Below are positions 32,671-40,166 of a stretch of 48,252 nucleotides of DNA, in pieces. The stretch covers positions 1 through 48,252 of the forward strand of contig CAZYLZ010000009.1 of assembly GCA_964648335.1 (NCBI GenBank), in the 5' to 3' direction. The position numbers were made by a program, and so were the translations under genes. Below the pieces are notes generated by a model. That model worked only from the letters and a program-made list of their open reading frames with translations, was not told the origin of the DNA and did no database searches. Source of the stretch: CAZYLZ01 sp964648335 (GTDB lineage Bacteria > Patescibacteriota > Minisyncoccia > Phycocordibacterales > UBA2100). The stretch's first letter is position 1. Each line of letters opens with the position of its first letter.

Positions 32671-33903
32671 ATGAAAAACCCGTTTACGTCATATCTGGAA
32701 AGGCTTGCGACTGCAGCAAGTACCCTTTCGCTCCCAGAATCGATTCACGCTTCGTTACAGAAACCGAACACTGTCGTACAGAAAGAAATTGAGCTCACCC
32801 GAGACGACGGATCGAAAGAGATGCTCGCGGCGTATCGCGTACAGTTCAATAACGCGCGCGGTCCTTATAAGGGCGGGATACGATTCCACCCGGGAGCAGA
32901 CATAGACGAGGTATCTGCACTTGCCGCTGCGATGGCAGTAAAGTGCGCAGTCGTCGGCATCCCCTTCGGCGGAGGCAAAGGCGGCGTGCAGTTCGACCCA
33001 AAAAAATACAGTGCAAGCGAGATAGAGCGGATCTCGCGCGCGTTCGTGCGTTCGATGGGAGATGCAATCGGGGTCGATAAGGATATACCTGCTCCCGACG
33101 TATACACCACACCAACAATCATGGGTTACATGCTCGACGAGTTCGAAGTCATGCACGGCCGGAGCGAGCCAGGAGTCATAACCGGCAAGCCACTTCCTTT
33201 GGGCGGTAGCGTCGGACGCGATACCGCGACTGCACAAGGCGCCGTACACGTACTCGAAGAGATCGTAACAGCGCGCGGTCTCGATCGCACCAAGCTCAAA
33301 GTCGCTGTACAAGGCTTCGGCAATGCCGGGTATCATGCGGCCCGCATTCTCCACGGACTCGGATATATCATCGTCGGACTTTCCGACAGCAAAGGTGCCA
33401 TCTTCTCTCCTTCGGGACTCGATCCCATTGCAGTCGAAGCAACAAAGCGAGAAACAGGCACGCTCGTCGGCGGCGACAGTACTGGCACGAACGACGACCT
33501 GCTCGTGTGCGACTGCGACATTCTTATCCCTGCCGCCCTCGACGGCCAACTCACGGCAGAGAACGCAGAAAACGTGAAAGCCTCGATGGTTCTCGAGATT
33601 GCCAACGGCCCCACCACTCCTGACGCCGATCGAGTCTTTGCACAAAAAAGCATCACGGTCATCCCCGACGTTCTCGTTAATGCCGGTGGCGTCACCGTCT
33701 CGTACTTCGAGTGGGTACAGAACCGCCAGGGATTTTACTGGACCGAGACCGAAGTGGCCGAAAAGCTGAAACTTATCATGACTAATGCGACACACGCCGT
33801 ACTCGAGATGGCGCAAGAAAAGAAGGCGACGTTGCGCGACGCAGCATTTCTCATAGGGATTAGGCGCATCGCCGATGCCCTTTCGGCGCGCGGAATCAAG
33901 TAA
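32671..33903 (+). CDS. gdhA: Glutamate dehydrogenase (Glu/Leu/Phe/Val dehydrogenase family)
   Basis: 410 residues. Substrate and catalytic block GGIRFHP and VVGIPFGGGKGGVQFDP (catalytic Lys near residue 105), catalytic Asp in DIPAPDVYT, GRDTATAQG, the nucleotide-binding KVAVQGFGNAGYHAA, and PDVLVNAGGVTVSYFEWVQN. It interconverts glutamate and 2-oxoglutarate with NAD(P)H. With the isocitrate dehydrogenase-like enzyme at 4222-5223 it could link isocitrate to glutamate (inference). ATG32671 selected over TTG/ATG further upstream, which would lie in the terminator. Ends 1 nt from the convergent TPM gene. Confidence 0.92.
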   Translation: MKNPFTSYLERLATAASTLSLPESIHASLQKPNTVVQKEIELTRDDGSKEMLAAYRVQFNNARGPYKGGIRFHPGADIDEVSALAAAMAVKCAVVGIPFGGGKGGVQFDPKKYSASEIERISRAFVRSMGDAIGVDKDIPAPDVYTTPTIMGYMLDEFEVMHGRSEPGVITGKPLPLGGSVGRDTATAQGAVHVLEEIVTARGLDRTKLKVAVQGFGNAGYHAARILHGLGYIIVGLSDSKGAIFSPSGLDPIAVEATKRETGTLVGGDSTGTNDDLLVCDCDILIPAALDGQLTAENAENVKASMVLEIANGPTTPDADRVFAQKSITVIPDVLVNAGGVTVSYFEWVQNRQGFYWTETEVAEKLKLIMTNATHAVLEMAQEKKATLRDAAFLIGIRRIADALSARGIK

Positions 33904-33904
33904 C

Positions 33905-34795
33905 TCACCACCCGCCCGAAGCTCCCCCGCCGCCCGAGCGGCCCCCGCCAAAACCGCCGAAGCCACCTCCGCGCGCAGCGCCCCAGCTCCCATTTCCTCC
34001 CGCGTACCATGGGATGCTCCCTCCGCTCACCTTAGCTCCCGTGTAGGCACTCGATACGATAAAGTCGAGGATGAGTCCGGCAATACCGAGTCCGCAAAGC
34101 GCAAGGACCGCTTGCATGAACGAGAACTTGAACAGTACCGCGAGCACCACTGCGGCAATCACGCCAACGATGCCACCGGCATACCACGAAGTGCTTCGCG
34201 CCAATATCGACACGAGCCATTGCAATAAGAAAAAGCCTGCGACAACGAACTTCCATGCACTCTCAGCATCGAACGTCGTTATTGGCATCGGAACAGCATT
34301 CGTCGCATACTCGTATTGCACCGCTTCTTTTATGTCATTCACTCCGTTGAGGACTGCTGCGTCGTAATTGCCATCCCTTAGCGACGGAGTCATGGTGGTA
34401 TTGATGATACCCTGCGCGACCGAGTCTGGGAGTACCCCCTCGAGGCCGTACCCTACCTCGATACGGATCTTGCGCTCTTGGATTGCTAATACTAGGAGTA
34501 CTCCGTTATCTCGGTCGCGCGTCCCTATCCCCCAGTCCTTAAATAGCCGTGCTGCATAGTTTTCTATGTAGTCTCCGTTCATCGATGGCACTATCGCTAT
34601 CGCGATCTCGTTTGTAGTCGACGCATGAAAGTCGCCGAGATCGCGCTCGAGTCTAAGCTTGGTGACAGGATCGAGGACCTGTGCGAAGTCGTTGACGTAC
34701 CCGGTAGGATTACCCGGGTTGCTGTATGCAGATGCCTTTTGCGTGCCGAGGAATACGCAGACGATGATGAGGCCAGAAACGATGAGCCTCTGCAT
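33905..34795 (-). CDS. TPM-domain (YgcG-like) membrane protein
   Basis: 296 residues. Signal peptide (QRLIVSGLIIVCVFLGTQKASA), TPM domain (GYVNDFAQVLDPVTKLRLERDL, NGVLLVLAIQERKIRIEVGYGLEG), two membrane helices in the second half, and a Gly-rich C-tail (GGGFGGFGGGRSGGGG). Paired with lemA upstream (5 nt apart), a widespread envelope pair. Confidence 0.9.
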   Translation of the reverse strand: MQRLIVSGLIIVCVFLGTQKASAYSNPGNPTGYVNDFAQVLDPVTKLRLERDLGDFHASTTNEIAIAIVPSMNGDYIENYAARLFKDWGIGTRDRDNGVLLVLAIQERKIRIEVGYGLEGVLPDSVAQGIINTTMTPSLRDGNYDAAVLNGVNDIKEAVQYEYATNAVPMPITTFDAESAWKFVVAGFFLLQWLVSILARSTSWYAGGIVGVIAAVVLAVLFKFSFMQAVLALCGLGIAGLILDFIVSSAYTGAKVSGGSIPWYAGGNGSWGAARGGGFGGFGGGRSGGGGASGGW

Positions 34796-34799
34796 AGAC

Positions 34800-35378
34800 C
34801 TAGAGATCTACTGTTGGAGCGGTCGCGGCTCCCTCTTGCGCGGTGAACATTGTTCGGGCCATGAAGCCGAACAAGGACGCGATAAACGACCCCGGGAACG
34901 TACGGACCGATATGTTGTAGTCGCGTACTGCTTCGTTGTAGCGCTGCCGCTCGACAGAGATGCGATTCTCGGTCCCGGCAAGCTCTGCCATGAGGCTCTG
35001 CACGGTGTCTGCCGATTTGAGTTCGGGATAATTTTCCATAACGACGAGGAGGCGCCCGAGCGAGGTCTCGACAGCGGTCGCAGCGGACGCCTTTTCGTCG
35101 GCATTCCCAGCTCCCGCATAGCGCGTGCGCGCGTCGGCTATGGCGGTAAATACCGCCTGCTCCTGCTTCATGATCCCTTTCACCGAATTCACGAGGTTCG
35201 GGATGAGATCGAACCGGCGCTGATACTGAGACTCGACCTGCGCCCACTGCGCGTCGACGCCCTCATTTTGCCTTACCAAGCTGTTATATTTTCCTCCCAA
35301 GTACACGGCTACCAAGACCACAATGACGCCTATGATAAGTGGTACGGTGAGCCAGCTTTTTGATGATGGTGTGTCCAT
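34800..35378 (-). CDS. lemA: LemA family protein
   Basis: 192 residues. One N-terminal helix (LIIGVIVVLVAVYLGG), then the LemA bundle with YNSLVRQNEGVDAQWAQVESQYQRR and FDLIPNLVNSVKG. C-terminal FPGSFIASLFGF is family-typical. First gene of the lemA-TPM operon; a minus-strand TATACT (35387-35392) lies 8 nt before ATG35378. Confidence 0.93.
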   Translation of the reverse strand: MDTPSSKSWLTVPLIIGVIVVLVAVYLGGKYNSLVRQNEGVDAQWAQVESQYQRRFDLIPNLVNSVKGIMKQEQAVFTAIADARTRYAGAGNADEKASAATAVETSLGRLLVVMENYPELKSADTVQSLMAELAGTENRISVERQRYNEAVRDYNISVRTFPGSFIASLFGFMARTMFTAQEGAATAPTVDL

Positions 35379-35386
35379 ATACGATT

Positions 35387-35392
35387 AGTATA
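35387..35392 (-). promoter_or_regulatory. -10 box TATACT of lemA (leaderless)
   Basis: Eight nt to ATG35378. Confidence 0.55.
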
Positions 35393-35454
35393 CAGGTTTT
35401 ACCTTGGCACAAAAGATGAACTGCCTTGTACTAATACATTTACCTCTATATCGG

Positions 35455-35537
35455 CGGAGAGAGCGAGATTCGAACTCGCGGGCCGTGAAGCCGACGGTTT
35501 AGTAAACCGCTGATTTAAACCACTCATCCATCTCTCC
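35455..35537 (-). tRNA. tRNA-Ser-like gene with anticodon ACT
   Basis: Class II cloverleaf: acceptor GGAGAGA/TCTCTCC, D-arm GAT/ATC, anticodon stem GCGGT/ACCGT with loop TTACTAA, variable arm with GGC/GCC, T-arm GCGAG-TTCGAAT-CTCGC, discriminator G. The loop puts ACT in the anticodon (codon AGU), which is very rare in bacteria, where GCT is normal and is present nearby. It may be a decaying copy or a true A34 tRNA. Confidence 0.75.
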
Positions 35538-35686
35538 ATGTTAGCGTTCTGTTTGCACGTTTTGATCTCGAGGTTACGCGGAGTTCGCTTCCTCCTATCA
35601 GACTGCGTGCCAGGCACGCGCACTGATTCCTCGCGGAGCTCGGACCGGATTAAAAGCATGCTTTTAATCCACTCATCCATCTCTCC
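35538..35686 (-). repeat. tRNA-Ser 5'-half duplication with structured insert
   Basis: Upstream of the minus-strand tRNA-Ser, its first 18 nt (GGAGAGATGGATGAGTGG) occur again at 35669-35686, 149 bp away. The copy runs into a perfect 24-nt palindrome (35647-35670). Between the copies lie GCGTGCC/GGCACGC nested in ATCAG/CTGAT, and two versions of CGCGGAG(T/C)TCG. It mirrors the 3'-end elements of the other tRNAs. Confidence 0.6.
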
Positions 35687-35818
35687 GTACCGTGGAACTT
35701 TACCGTAATCCAGCCGTAAGCGCACGTTTTTTGGCTTACATTAAGCACAGTAGCGATACTATTTTGTCGATATCCAAATCTCGGGTTATCTGGTAAAGTA
35801 CGCAGGTTAGTGACCAAT

Positions 35819-35907
35819 GGAGAGGTGGCAGAGTGGTCGAATGCGGCTCCTTGCTAAGGAGTTAGAGGTCTTAAAGCTTCTCGAGGGTTCGAATCCCTCC
35901 CTCTCCG
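35819..35907 (+). tRNA. tRNA-Ser (GCT), integration site of the island
   Basis: Acceptor GGAGAGG/CCTCTCC, anticodon stem GCTCC/GGAGT with loop TTGCTAA (GCT, codons AGC/AGU), long variable arm, T-arm GAGGG-TTCGAAT-CCCTC, discriminator G. Its last 22 nt plus one base form the left attachment core. Confidence 0.93.
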
Positions 35908-35908
35908 C
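35886..35908 (+). other. Left attachment core (attL)
   Basis: 23 bp starting GGTTCGAATC and ending CTCTCCGC, part of the tRNA-Ser 3' end; identical to 44914-44936. Confidence 0.88.
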
Positions 35909-35925
35909 CTAAAGTTTTGGTGATT

Positions 35926-37059
35926 TTAGCGCTTAAGGTCTACGTGTAATGCGTGGACCTTTTGCGTTGCCTGCCATTCATTGCCGTCAGGTTGCCGTAA
36001 GTGTGCATTTCTAGGGTTAAGCAGGTCTATTGCGGACCGTAGAGTCGATGGTGCCACATGCGCGTACCGCAGCGTAACGCCGATTGAAGAGTGCCCAAGC
36101 AAGGTTTGCACTGCAACAATGGGCGCACCTTTTGCAGTAAGCTGACTTGCAAATGTGTGGCGCAGAATATGCCACCCAATATTGCCGATACCTGCTTCCT
36201 TTGCGGTTTTCTTTAATCTCGCCAGAAGACCTCTGCAGCCTTGAGCGGCATTGTTTTCGTCGGTGAATACGTACCCAGTATCTTTCTTACGTCGGTATAG
36301 AGTCTCGTATACGTCCACGTCCATCGGAATGATTCGCACGCGGTTATTCTTCGTCGAAATCAATTCCTTCTTGTAGTAGCACTGGTTATGCCGTACTGCG
36401 ATGGTCTGATTTTCCCAGTTTATTGACGACCATTGAAGTGCAATTAATTCACCTTGCCGCATTCCAGTGCGCAAGCCAGTCAGTATCATCTCGCGCAAAA
36501 CCCCGCCACAGTGCGATAAAAGTAGATTACATTCATCGGGTGAAAGGTGTCTTGTTTGCGGAGGTGGAACTTTAAGCCAGGAGATTTTTGGTGGAGGCAG
36601 TGGCATCTCTTTCCAATCGTATGCTGTAGACAAGCATTTGCTCAGGACCGCCAGGTGGTTATTAACTGTCTTTTCTGAGAGCCCCTTCTTGCGACCGTTT
36701 GCTTTGAACTCTTCAATATCTCGAACTCCAATTTGGTCCAAGGGCTTTTTCCCGAAGAAAGGCAGTAGCCAGCACTTCAGGGCGCTACGTTTCGTTTTCT
36801 GCTCAGAGAACTTGTTATTGGGGACCACATGTACCTCAAGCCATTTCTTCGAAAACTGTGCGAAGGTTGGTATGGGTTTTGTATCCGCTTCAATTCTTTC
36901 GATGGATTTGCCCATGGCAAGTTGGCTGCGCAAGAACGCCTCGTAGTTGAGAGCGCCCCCTTTTGAGTTTTCGGGACTGTTTTTCCTGAATCGTTTTCCG
37001 TAGTCGTAGACTATATCTACGAACCACGACTTCGTTTTCTTGTTTAGTCGTACTGACAT
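35926..37059 (-). CDS. int: Tyrosine-type site-specific integrase
   Basis: 377 residues from ATG37059; a GTG at 37086 is an alternative. N-terminal SAM-like core-binding domain (TFAQFSKKWLEVHVV..FSEQKTKR), then the catalytic domain with Arg in LTGLRTGMRQGEL, the HILRHTFAS box, GHSS and the nucleophile Tyr in VTLRYAHV. It recombines the tRNA-Ser end with the element. It overlaps xis closely (5 nt after the xis stop), and is transcribed toward the tRNA. Its 3' end contains one copy of the 18-bp arm-like repeat, so coding and site functions overlap. Confidence 0.94.
   Translation of the reverse strand: MSVRLNKKTKSWFVDIVYDYGKRFRKNSPENSKGGALNYEAFLRSQLAMGKSIERIEADTKPIPTFAQFSKKWLEVHVVPNNKFSEQKTKRSALKCWLLPFFGKKPLDQIGVRDIEEFKANGRKKGLSEKTVNNHLAVLSKCLSTAYDWKEMPLPPPKISWLKVPPPQTRHLSPDECNLLLSHCGGVLREMILTGLRTGMRQGELIALQWSSINWENQTIAVRHNQCYYKKELISTKNNRVRIIPMDVDVYETLYRRKKDTGYVFTDENNAAQGCRGLLARLKKTAKEAGIGNIGWHILRHTFASQLTAKGAPIVAVQTLLGHSSIGVTLRYAHVAPSTLRSAIDLLNPRNAHLRQPDGNEWQATQKVHALHVDLKR
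35981..35998 (+). repeat. Arm-like 18-bp repeat, left copy
   Basis: TTGCCGTCAGGTTGCCGT, itself two TTGCCGT units 11 bp apart. Identical, same orientation, to 44813-44830. It is 73 bp inside attL. Confidence 0.7.
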
Positions 37060-37064
37060 AATCG

Positions 37065-37274
37065 TTATTTCGCCGACTGATTCCACCCCTTCACGTGTTG
37101 CTTTTCAAGATAGCAGTCAATATCTTCTTTCGAGAGCCGAATACTGCGACCTACTCGATACGTGGACACCTCGCCACTGTAGATGATTCGCCTCACAGTC
37201 ATGACCGAAACATTCATCCAAGCCGCCGCGTCGCGGATTGTGAAAAGCTTTGCGGAGGTGGTATCCGTCGGCAT
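37065..37274 (-). CDS. xis: Excisionase-like MerR/HTH_17 DNA-binding protein
   Basis: 69 residues. LFTIRDAAAWMNVSVMTVRRIIYSGEVSTYRVGRSIRLSKEDI is the classic HTH_17 excisionase pattern (two pieces, ~11-52). It directly precedes the integrase gene, as in many tRNA-integrating elements, and probably steers excision. Confidence 0.85.
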   Translation of the reverse strand: MPTDTTSAKLFTIRDAAAWMNVSVMTVRRIIYSGEVSTYRVGRSIRLSKEDIDCYLEKQHVKGWNQSAK

Positions 37275-37549
37275 AGGTAGTCAAAGAGCAGTACAAGCAC
37301 TTACTACTCTAACATTGGGTCGACTTTTCAGGATTGGTTGCTGGTCAGTGTGAGAGTTGAATTCAACAGGAAAACTGTAAATGTAAGTGGTCATATTCTT
37401 GTTCTGCTTGGGCAACATTTGCATTTTTATGTGATGCAGAGGGGCTTTAGACCCTCTGCCAGTCTGATAAGACTGAATTTAGTGCAGTAGTTTTGTGTAG
37501 TAATCTTTTGTTATAGATTGAGTCTTTCCCACGGTCTGCAAAGCGAGAT
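37275..37549. other. Gene-free region with two tandem hairpins
   Basis: GCAGAGGG (37436-37443) pairs with CCCTCTGC (37452-37459), directly followed by CAGTCT-GATA-AGACTG (37460-37475). Neither has a good T-tract on the plus strand. The region should hold the int/xis promoter and may end the minus-strand unit above it. No ORF is supported. Confidence 0.45.
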
Positions 37550-37924
37550 TTACTCACCAAACATTGCGTCAATCTCGCTTCGGGTAGGGCTTTTTTGTCT
37601 CGACTTGGACAGGTCCAGGCGGTCACCAGTAATAGGGTTTCTCAAGCATAAGTAGTGGTACGTTGCATGTGCATTGGCACGCCACAGCTTCACATCTAGC
37701 CAGCCTTTCTTGACCAGCTTTTCTCTCACCCTGTCTTGCTGTTCACGGGAAAGCGTAGTCTCAAATTCAATCTCTGTTTTCGTTTTATATATGTACCCAT
37801 CTGAGCGCCTACCCTTACCTTGCCAGTACCACAACTGAATGTAGTAAATGCATGAATTGATGTCACCCAACATACTCACCATATGAGGGATAAAAGGAAT
37901 GATTCTGTACTGTTCTTTACGCAT
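37550..37924 (-). CDS. Winged-helix, phage/plasmid replication-type protein
   Basis: 124 residues. The segment ISYIQLWYW-like start, SDGYIYKTKTEIEFETTLSREQQDRVREKLVKKGWLDVKL (seen in parts), and ATYHYLCLRNP form a wHTH typical of replication initiators or DnaD-N-like phage proteins. Ends in a polar tail. It would bind DNA; a role in element replication is plausible but unproven. It is 14 nt from the next minus-strand gene upstream. Confidence 0.6.
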   Translation of the reverse strand: MRKEQYRIIPFIPHMVSMLGDINSCIYYIQLWYWQGKGRRSDGYIYKTKTEIEFETTLSREQQDRVREKLVKKGWLDVKLWRANAHATYHYLCLRNPITGDRLDLSKSRQKSPTRSEIDAMFGE

Positions 37925-37938
37925 AATTTCTTTTTGTA

Positions 37939-38316
37939 TTAGCGGCTCGTCACAAGAGTATTTACTTGCGAGCCTGGTCTGCAGATTTCTCGCTCCACCA
38001 CTGCATATTCAGAGCCGTTTTTAATGTTTAAGCCCAAGAAAATATCAGAAGCGATACTTTCCCCATAAGCTGGTATCGGTTCGGTTACAAGCTCATTTCG
38101 TCTCAATACTTGCGCCGACAGTGTACTGAGCTGGGAAACCAGTGCATTGCGGTCCCTTGGGTCATAATCGTCCTGCTCCACGAGACACTTAAACCAGGCT
38201 GAGATACTTCGCCTAGTTAGTCGCCACTTGGTTACAACTCGCACAAAGCAGATGTAGCTGCTGTGGTTTGGGTACTTCTTGCAACTCGCTTGAAAAGATT
38301 TGAGTATGGATGCCAT
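37939..38316 (-). CDS. Uncharacterised island protein
   Basis: 125 residues from ATG38316 (an upstream TTG/ATG at 38343 is possible). Not recognised. The N-terminal half is basic and aromatic (FQASCKKYPNHSSYICFVRVVTKWRLTRRSISAWFKCLVEQDD, seen in pieces), perhaps a helix-turn-helix. The second half is polar. Same strand and likely same transcript as the winged-helix gene. Confidence 0.5.
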   Translation of the reverse strand: MASILKSFQASCKKYPNHSSYICFVRVVTKWRLTRRSISAWFKCLVEQDDYDPRDRNALVSQLSTLSAQVLRRNELVTEPIPAYGESIASDIFLGLNIKNGSEYAVVEREICRPGSQVNTLVTSR

Positions 38317-38497
38317 AAAAAATCTTAGTTGGTAATGCACCAACGATAGACTGATTTTTCATGCGTTTTCCTGTGCATATCGCATTAGAAAACATTTTTT
38401 CGCGAGCATGATTATGCTACATAAGCTCTGTTGAGCCATATTTTTCGCTATTTAAATTCAGAAGAAATGTGGTAAAGTTTTCTCACAACTGAATATT

Positions 38498-38667
38498 GCT
38501 CCCTTTGGGGGAGCTAGTGCCTAACCCGTTGCGAACCAGCGGTATGGCATCAAACCCACGCGAATACTGAACCGTCCGTTCAGCTCCATTCGCGTGGTCT
38601 TACGGGGAAACTCGTAAGGAGGTGAAAACCTCGGCTAGCGGGCGGCTTTGTGTTTTGGCTCGCCAGC
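38498..38667 (+). ncRNA. Multi-hairpin structured RNA candidate
   Basis: Six consecutive helices cover this gene-free stretch. P1 GCTCCC/GGGAGC (38498-38514). P2 GTGCC/GGCAT (38517-38521 with 38546-38550) enclosing CCGTTG/CAGCGG. P3, 10 perfect pairs CCACGCGAAT/ATTCGCGTGG (38556-38565 with 38588-38597) enclosing CTGAAC/GTTCAG. P4 CTTACG/CGTAAG (38599-38618). P5 GAGGT-GAAA-ACCTC with a GNRA loop (38619-38632). P6, 9 of 10 pairs (38634-38643 with 38658-38667). I know no named RNA that fits. It could be a 5' leader element of the gene at 38691 or an independent RNA. Confidence 0.6.
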
Positions 38668-38690
38668 TATTTATGAGCTAGGCGCTTTTT

Positions 38691-39023
38691 ATGGACCTTA
38701 TGACTATCTGGAAACACTGGGACGGAATTCTGACATTCGTACTCATGTGCTCACTTTTGATTATTGGCGGCATGTGGAATGAGACAAGGCGTGAACTTCA
38801 ACAAGCGAGGGGTGTTACCACACCTCAGCACCTGGCAATCGACTACTGCACCTCCCTGAGATACTTAGGCGATGTGCATAGTGAAAAATTCAAGACATGT
38901 CTTGAAACAGCGGAAGCACATCCGCTTGAGACAGCACTAGGTCTCTATGGTGAAGCTCGACTTTCTGCTGAAACTAAGTCGGCTTTAGAGCAAAAAATGA
39001 AAAGCGGAACCCTGTCACAATAA
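38691..39023 (+). CDS. Small membrane protein downstream of the structured RNA
   Basis: 110 residues, not recognised. Membrane helix ILTFVLMCSLLIIGGMW (~13-29), then a helical cytoplasmic or outer domain with two Cys (DYCTSLRYLG, FKTCLETAE). The next small ORF starts 1 nt after its stop. Confidence 0.55.
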   Translation: MDLMTIWKHWDGILTFVLMCSLLIIGGMWNETRRELQQARGVTTPQHLAIDYCTSLRYLGDVHSEKFKTCLETAEAHPLETALGLYGEARLSAETKSALEQKMKSGTLSQ

Positions 39024-39024
39024 T

Positions 39025-39147
39025 ATGTCAGACCCTCTGTCAGAATCCGATGTGGCAGAATTAGCCAAACTCTTCCAGCTTTTAGCAGAGTTCGACTATC
39101 GAGACACGAAGAAAGAGAATTATTCTTCCGTCGAAGATGCTAAGTGA
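39025..39147 (+). CDS. Short acidic ORF (40 residues)
   Basis: Frame starts MSDPLSESDVAELAKLFQLL and ends SSVEDAK. It begins 1 nt after the preceding stop, which favours coupled translation. It is acidic and helical. Its end overlaps the convergent ImmA gene by 28 nt. Support is context only. Confidence 0.4.
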   Translation: MSDPLSESDVAELAKLFQLLAEFDYRDTKKENYSSVEDAK

Positions 39148-39626
39148 AGGTTCATTAGGCGATATGTCATGGCATCTTCACTGACGTTATATTTCTGAGC
39201 AAGTAGTGTCACATTCTCCTCCGTAAGCCCTTCATCTGCGAAAGTGGCTACATCTTTTTCAAGAAACTTTTTTGGCATCAAAAGTGCAGCAGCGAACTTG
39301 TTTGCCTGTACTTCTTTTGCCCCACGCAGAATATTTTTCTTGTTATCTCTGTAATCAACAAAACTTGTCTTGTTTGGGTGGAGAAAATAGTGCCCAAGTT
39401 CATGTGCAATTGTAAAACGTTGTCGAACTGGAGACTCACTACTGTTTAGTGCAATAAATGCTGGTCCATTCTCTTTTCTAAACAAAAGACCCGAAAATTC
39501 ATCACTCGGTGCCTTTGCTATAGAAATGTCGTTCTGCCTTGCAATTTCTTCAACAGAAACGGGTGCATTCTTTATGCCGTGCGCCGCTAAAATCTTTTCA
39601 ACTTTCTGTTCAATTTCATTAATCAT
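39120..39626 (-). CDS. ImmA/IrrE-type metallopeptidase
   Basis: 168 residues. Zinc motif AHELGHYFLHP (HExxH) and later EVQANKFAAALLMP are the COG2856 signatures. Such peptidases cleave a partner XRE repressor after a DNA-damage or phage signal. Its start overlaps the end of the XRE gene by 8 nt, a coupled pair. Confidence 0.9.
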   Translation of the reverse strand: MINEIEQKVEKILAAHGIKNAPVSVEEIARQNDISIAKAPSDEFSGLLFRKENGPAFIALNSSESPVRQRFTIAHELGHYFLHPNKTSFVDYRDNKKNILRGAKEVQANKFAAALLMPKKFLEKDVATFADEGLTEENVTLLAQKYNVSEDAMTYRLMNLHLASSTEE

Positions 39627-39984
39627 GGTTTTTTGGTTTGAATGCTTTCTTTAAAAACGCAGCTGCCTGCACATCCTCTTGCGCGAACAATTCTACATCA
39701 CGCTGCGTAAGAGACGATGAATCGGGAATTGCTGGAAAGAAGTCACGTATATCACACCCAAGCTTTGATGCCAACTTAAGAAGGGTGACTGCATTGACAT
39801 GGATATGTCCATTCTCGATTTGAGAGAGAGTTGAGCGGTCAATATCCATGCGTACCGCAACCCACTTAGCAGACTTGCCCAGACGATTGCGTACTCTCTT
39901 GATACGCGTTCCAATAAGGAGCTTGAGGTCGTCGTTCGCCTTATCTGCATCACTTTGAATTTTACCTCTTTTTTTATTTTTCAT
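39619..39984 (-). CDS. XRE-family repressor
   Basis: 121 residues from ATG39984. HTH: LIGTRIKRVRNRLGKSAKWVAVRMDIDRSTLSQIENGHIHVN (residues ~20-62, in two pieces). C-terminal helical tail. Divergent from the ubiquitin-like operon, with two operator-like palindromes between them (40017-40031 and 40060-40074). It is the likely repressor of that operon and of itself. Confidence 0.88.
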   Translation of the reverse strand: MKNKKRGKIQSDADKANDDLKLLIGTRIKRVRNRLGKSAKWVAVRMDIDRSTLSQIENGHIHVNAVTLLKLASKLGCDIRDFFPAIPDSSSLTQRDVELFAQEDVQAAAFLKKAFKPKNHD

Positions 39985-40016
39985 GTGAATTACCTGTGGA
40001 GAAAGGGTGTGACCTT

Positions 40017-40031
40017 CAAACACAGTGTTTG
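40017..40031. promoter_or_regulatory. Operator candidate O1
   Basis: CAAACACAGTGTTTG, a perfect palindrome, 33 nt before the XRE start codon. Confidence 0.65.
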
Positions 40032-40059
40032 AAATGTTAACACGAAGTGAGAGATTTTA

Positions 40060-40074
40060 AAAACAATGTGTTTG
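40060..40074. promoter_or_regulatory. Operator candidate O2
   Basis: AAAACAATGTGTTTG matches O1 at 12 of 15 positions. It lies just upstream of the Ubl operon promoter, 43 bp (about four helix turns) from O1. Confidence 0.55.
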
Positions 40075-40083
40075 TCCGAGCTA

Positions 40084-40111
40084 TTGCGTCCCACAGAGGT
40101 GGGCGTACTAT
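40084..40111 (+). promoter_or_regulatory. Promoter of the ubiquitin-like operon
   Basis: TTGCGT (40084-40089), 16-nt spacer, TACTAT (40106-40111). Leader about 50 nt. Confidence 0.5.
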
Positions 40112-40166
40112 ATAGGTCAGGAACGAACAAAAATTATTGAAACAAATTAAGTAATAGCTAACACTT

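Noticed and set aside
32755..33993. Minus-strand ORF of 412 codons
   Set aside because: Antisense shadow of the glutamate dehydrogenase gene, whose frame holds every family motif.
35399..35725. Minus-strand ORF of 108 codons
   Set aside because: It runs through a tRNA-Ser and its duplicated 5' half; the frame is an accident of tRNA sequence.
38498..38667. Group I/II intron, hammerhead, HDV-type ribozyme, tmRNA or GEMM riboswitch
   Set aside because: The key core sequences of these classes (for example CTGATGA with GAAA, or the GEMM core) are not found; left as an unnamed structured RNA.
38622..38681. Short GTG-initiated ORF of 19 codons within the structured region
   Set aside because: The ribosome-site sequence overlaps its own start codon and lies in stable hairpins; nothing else supports coding.
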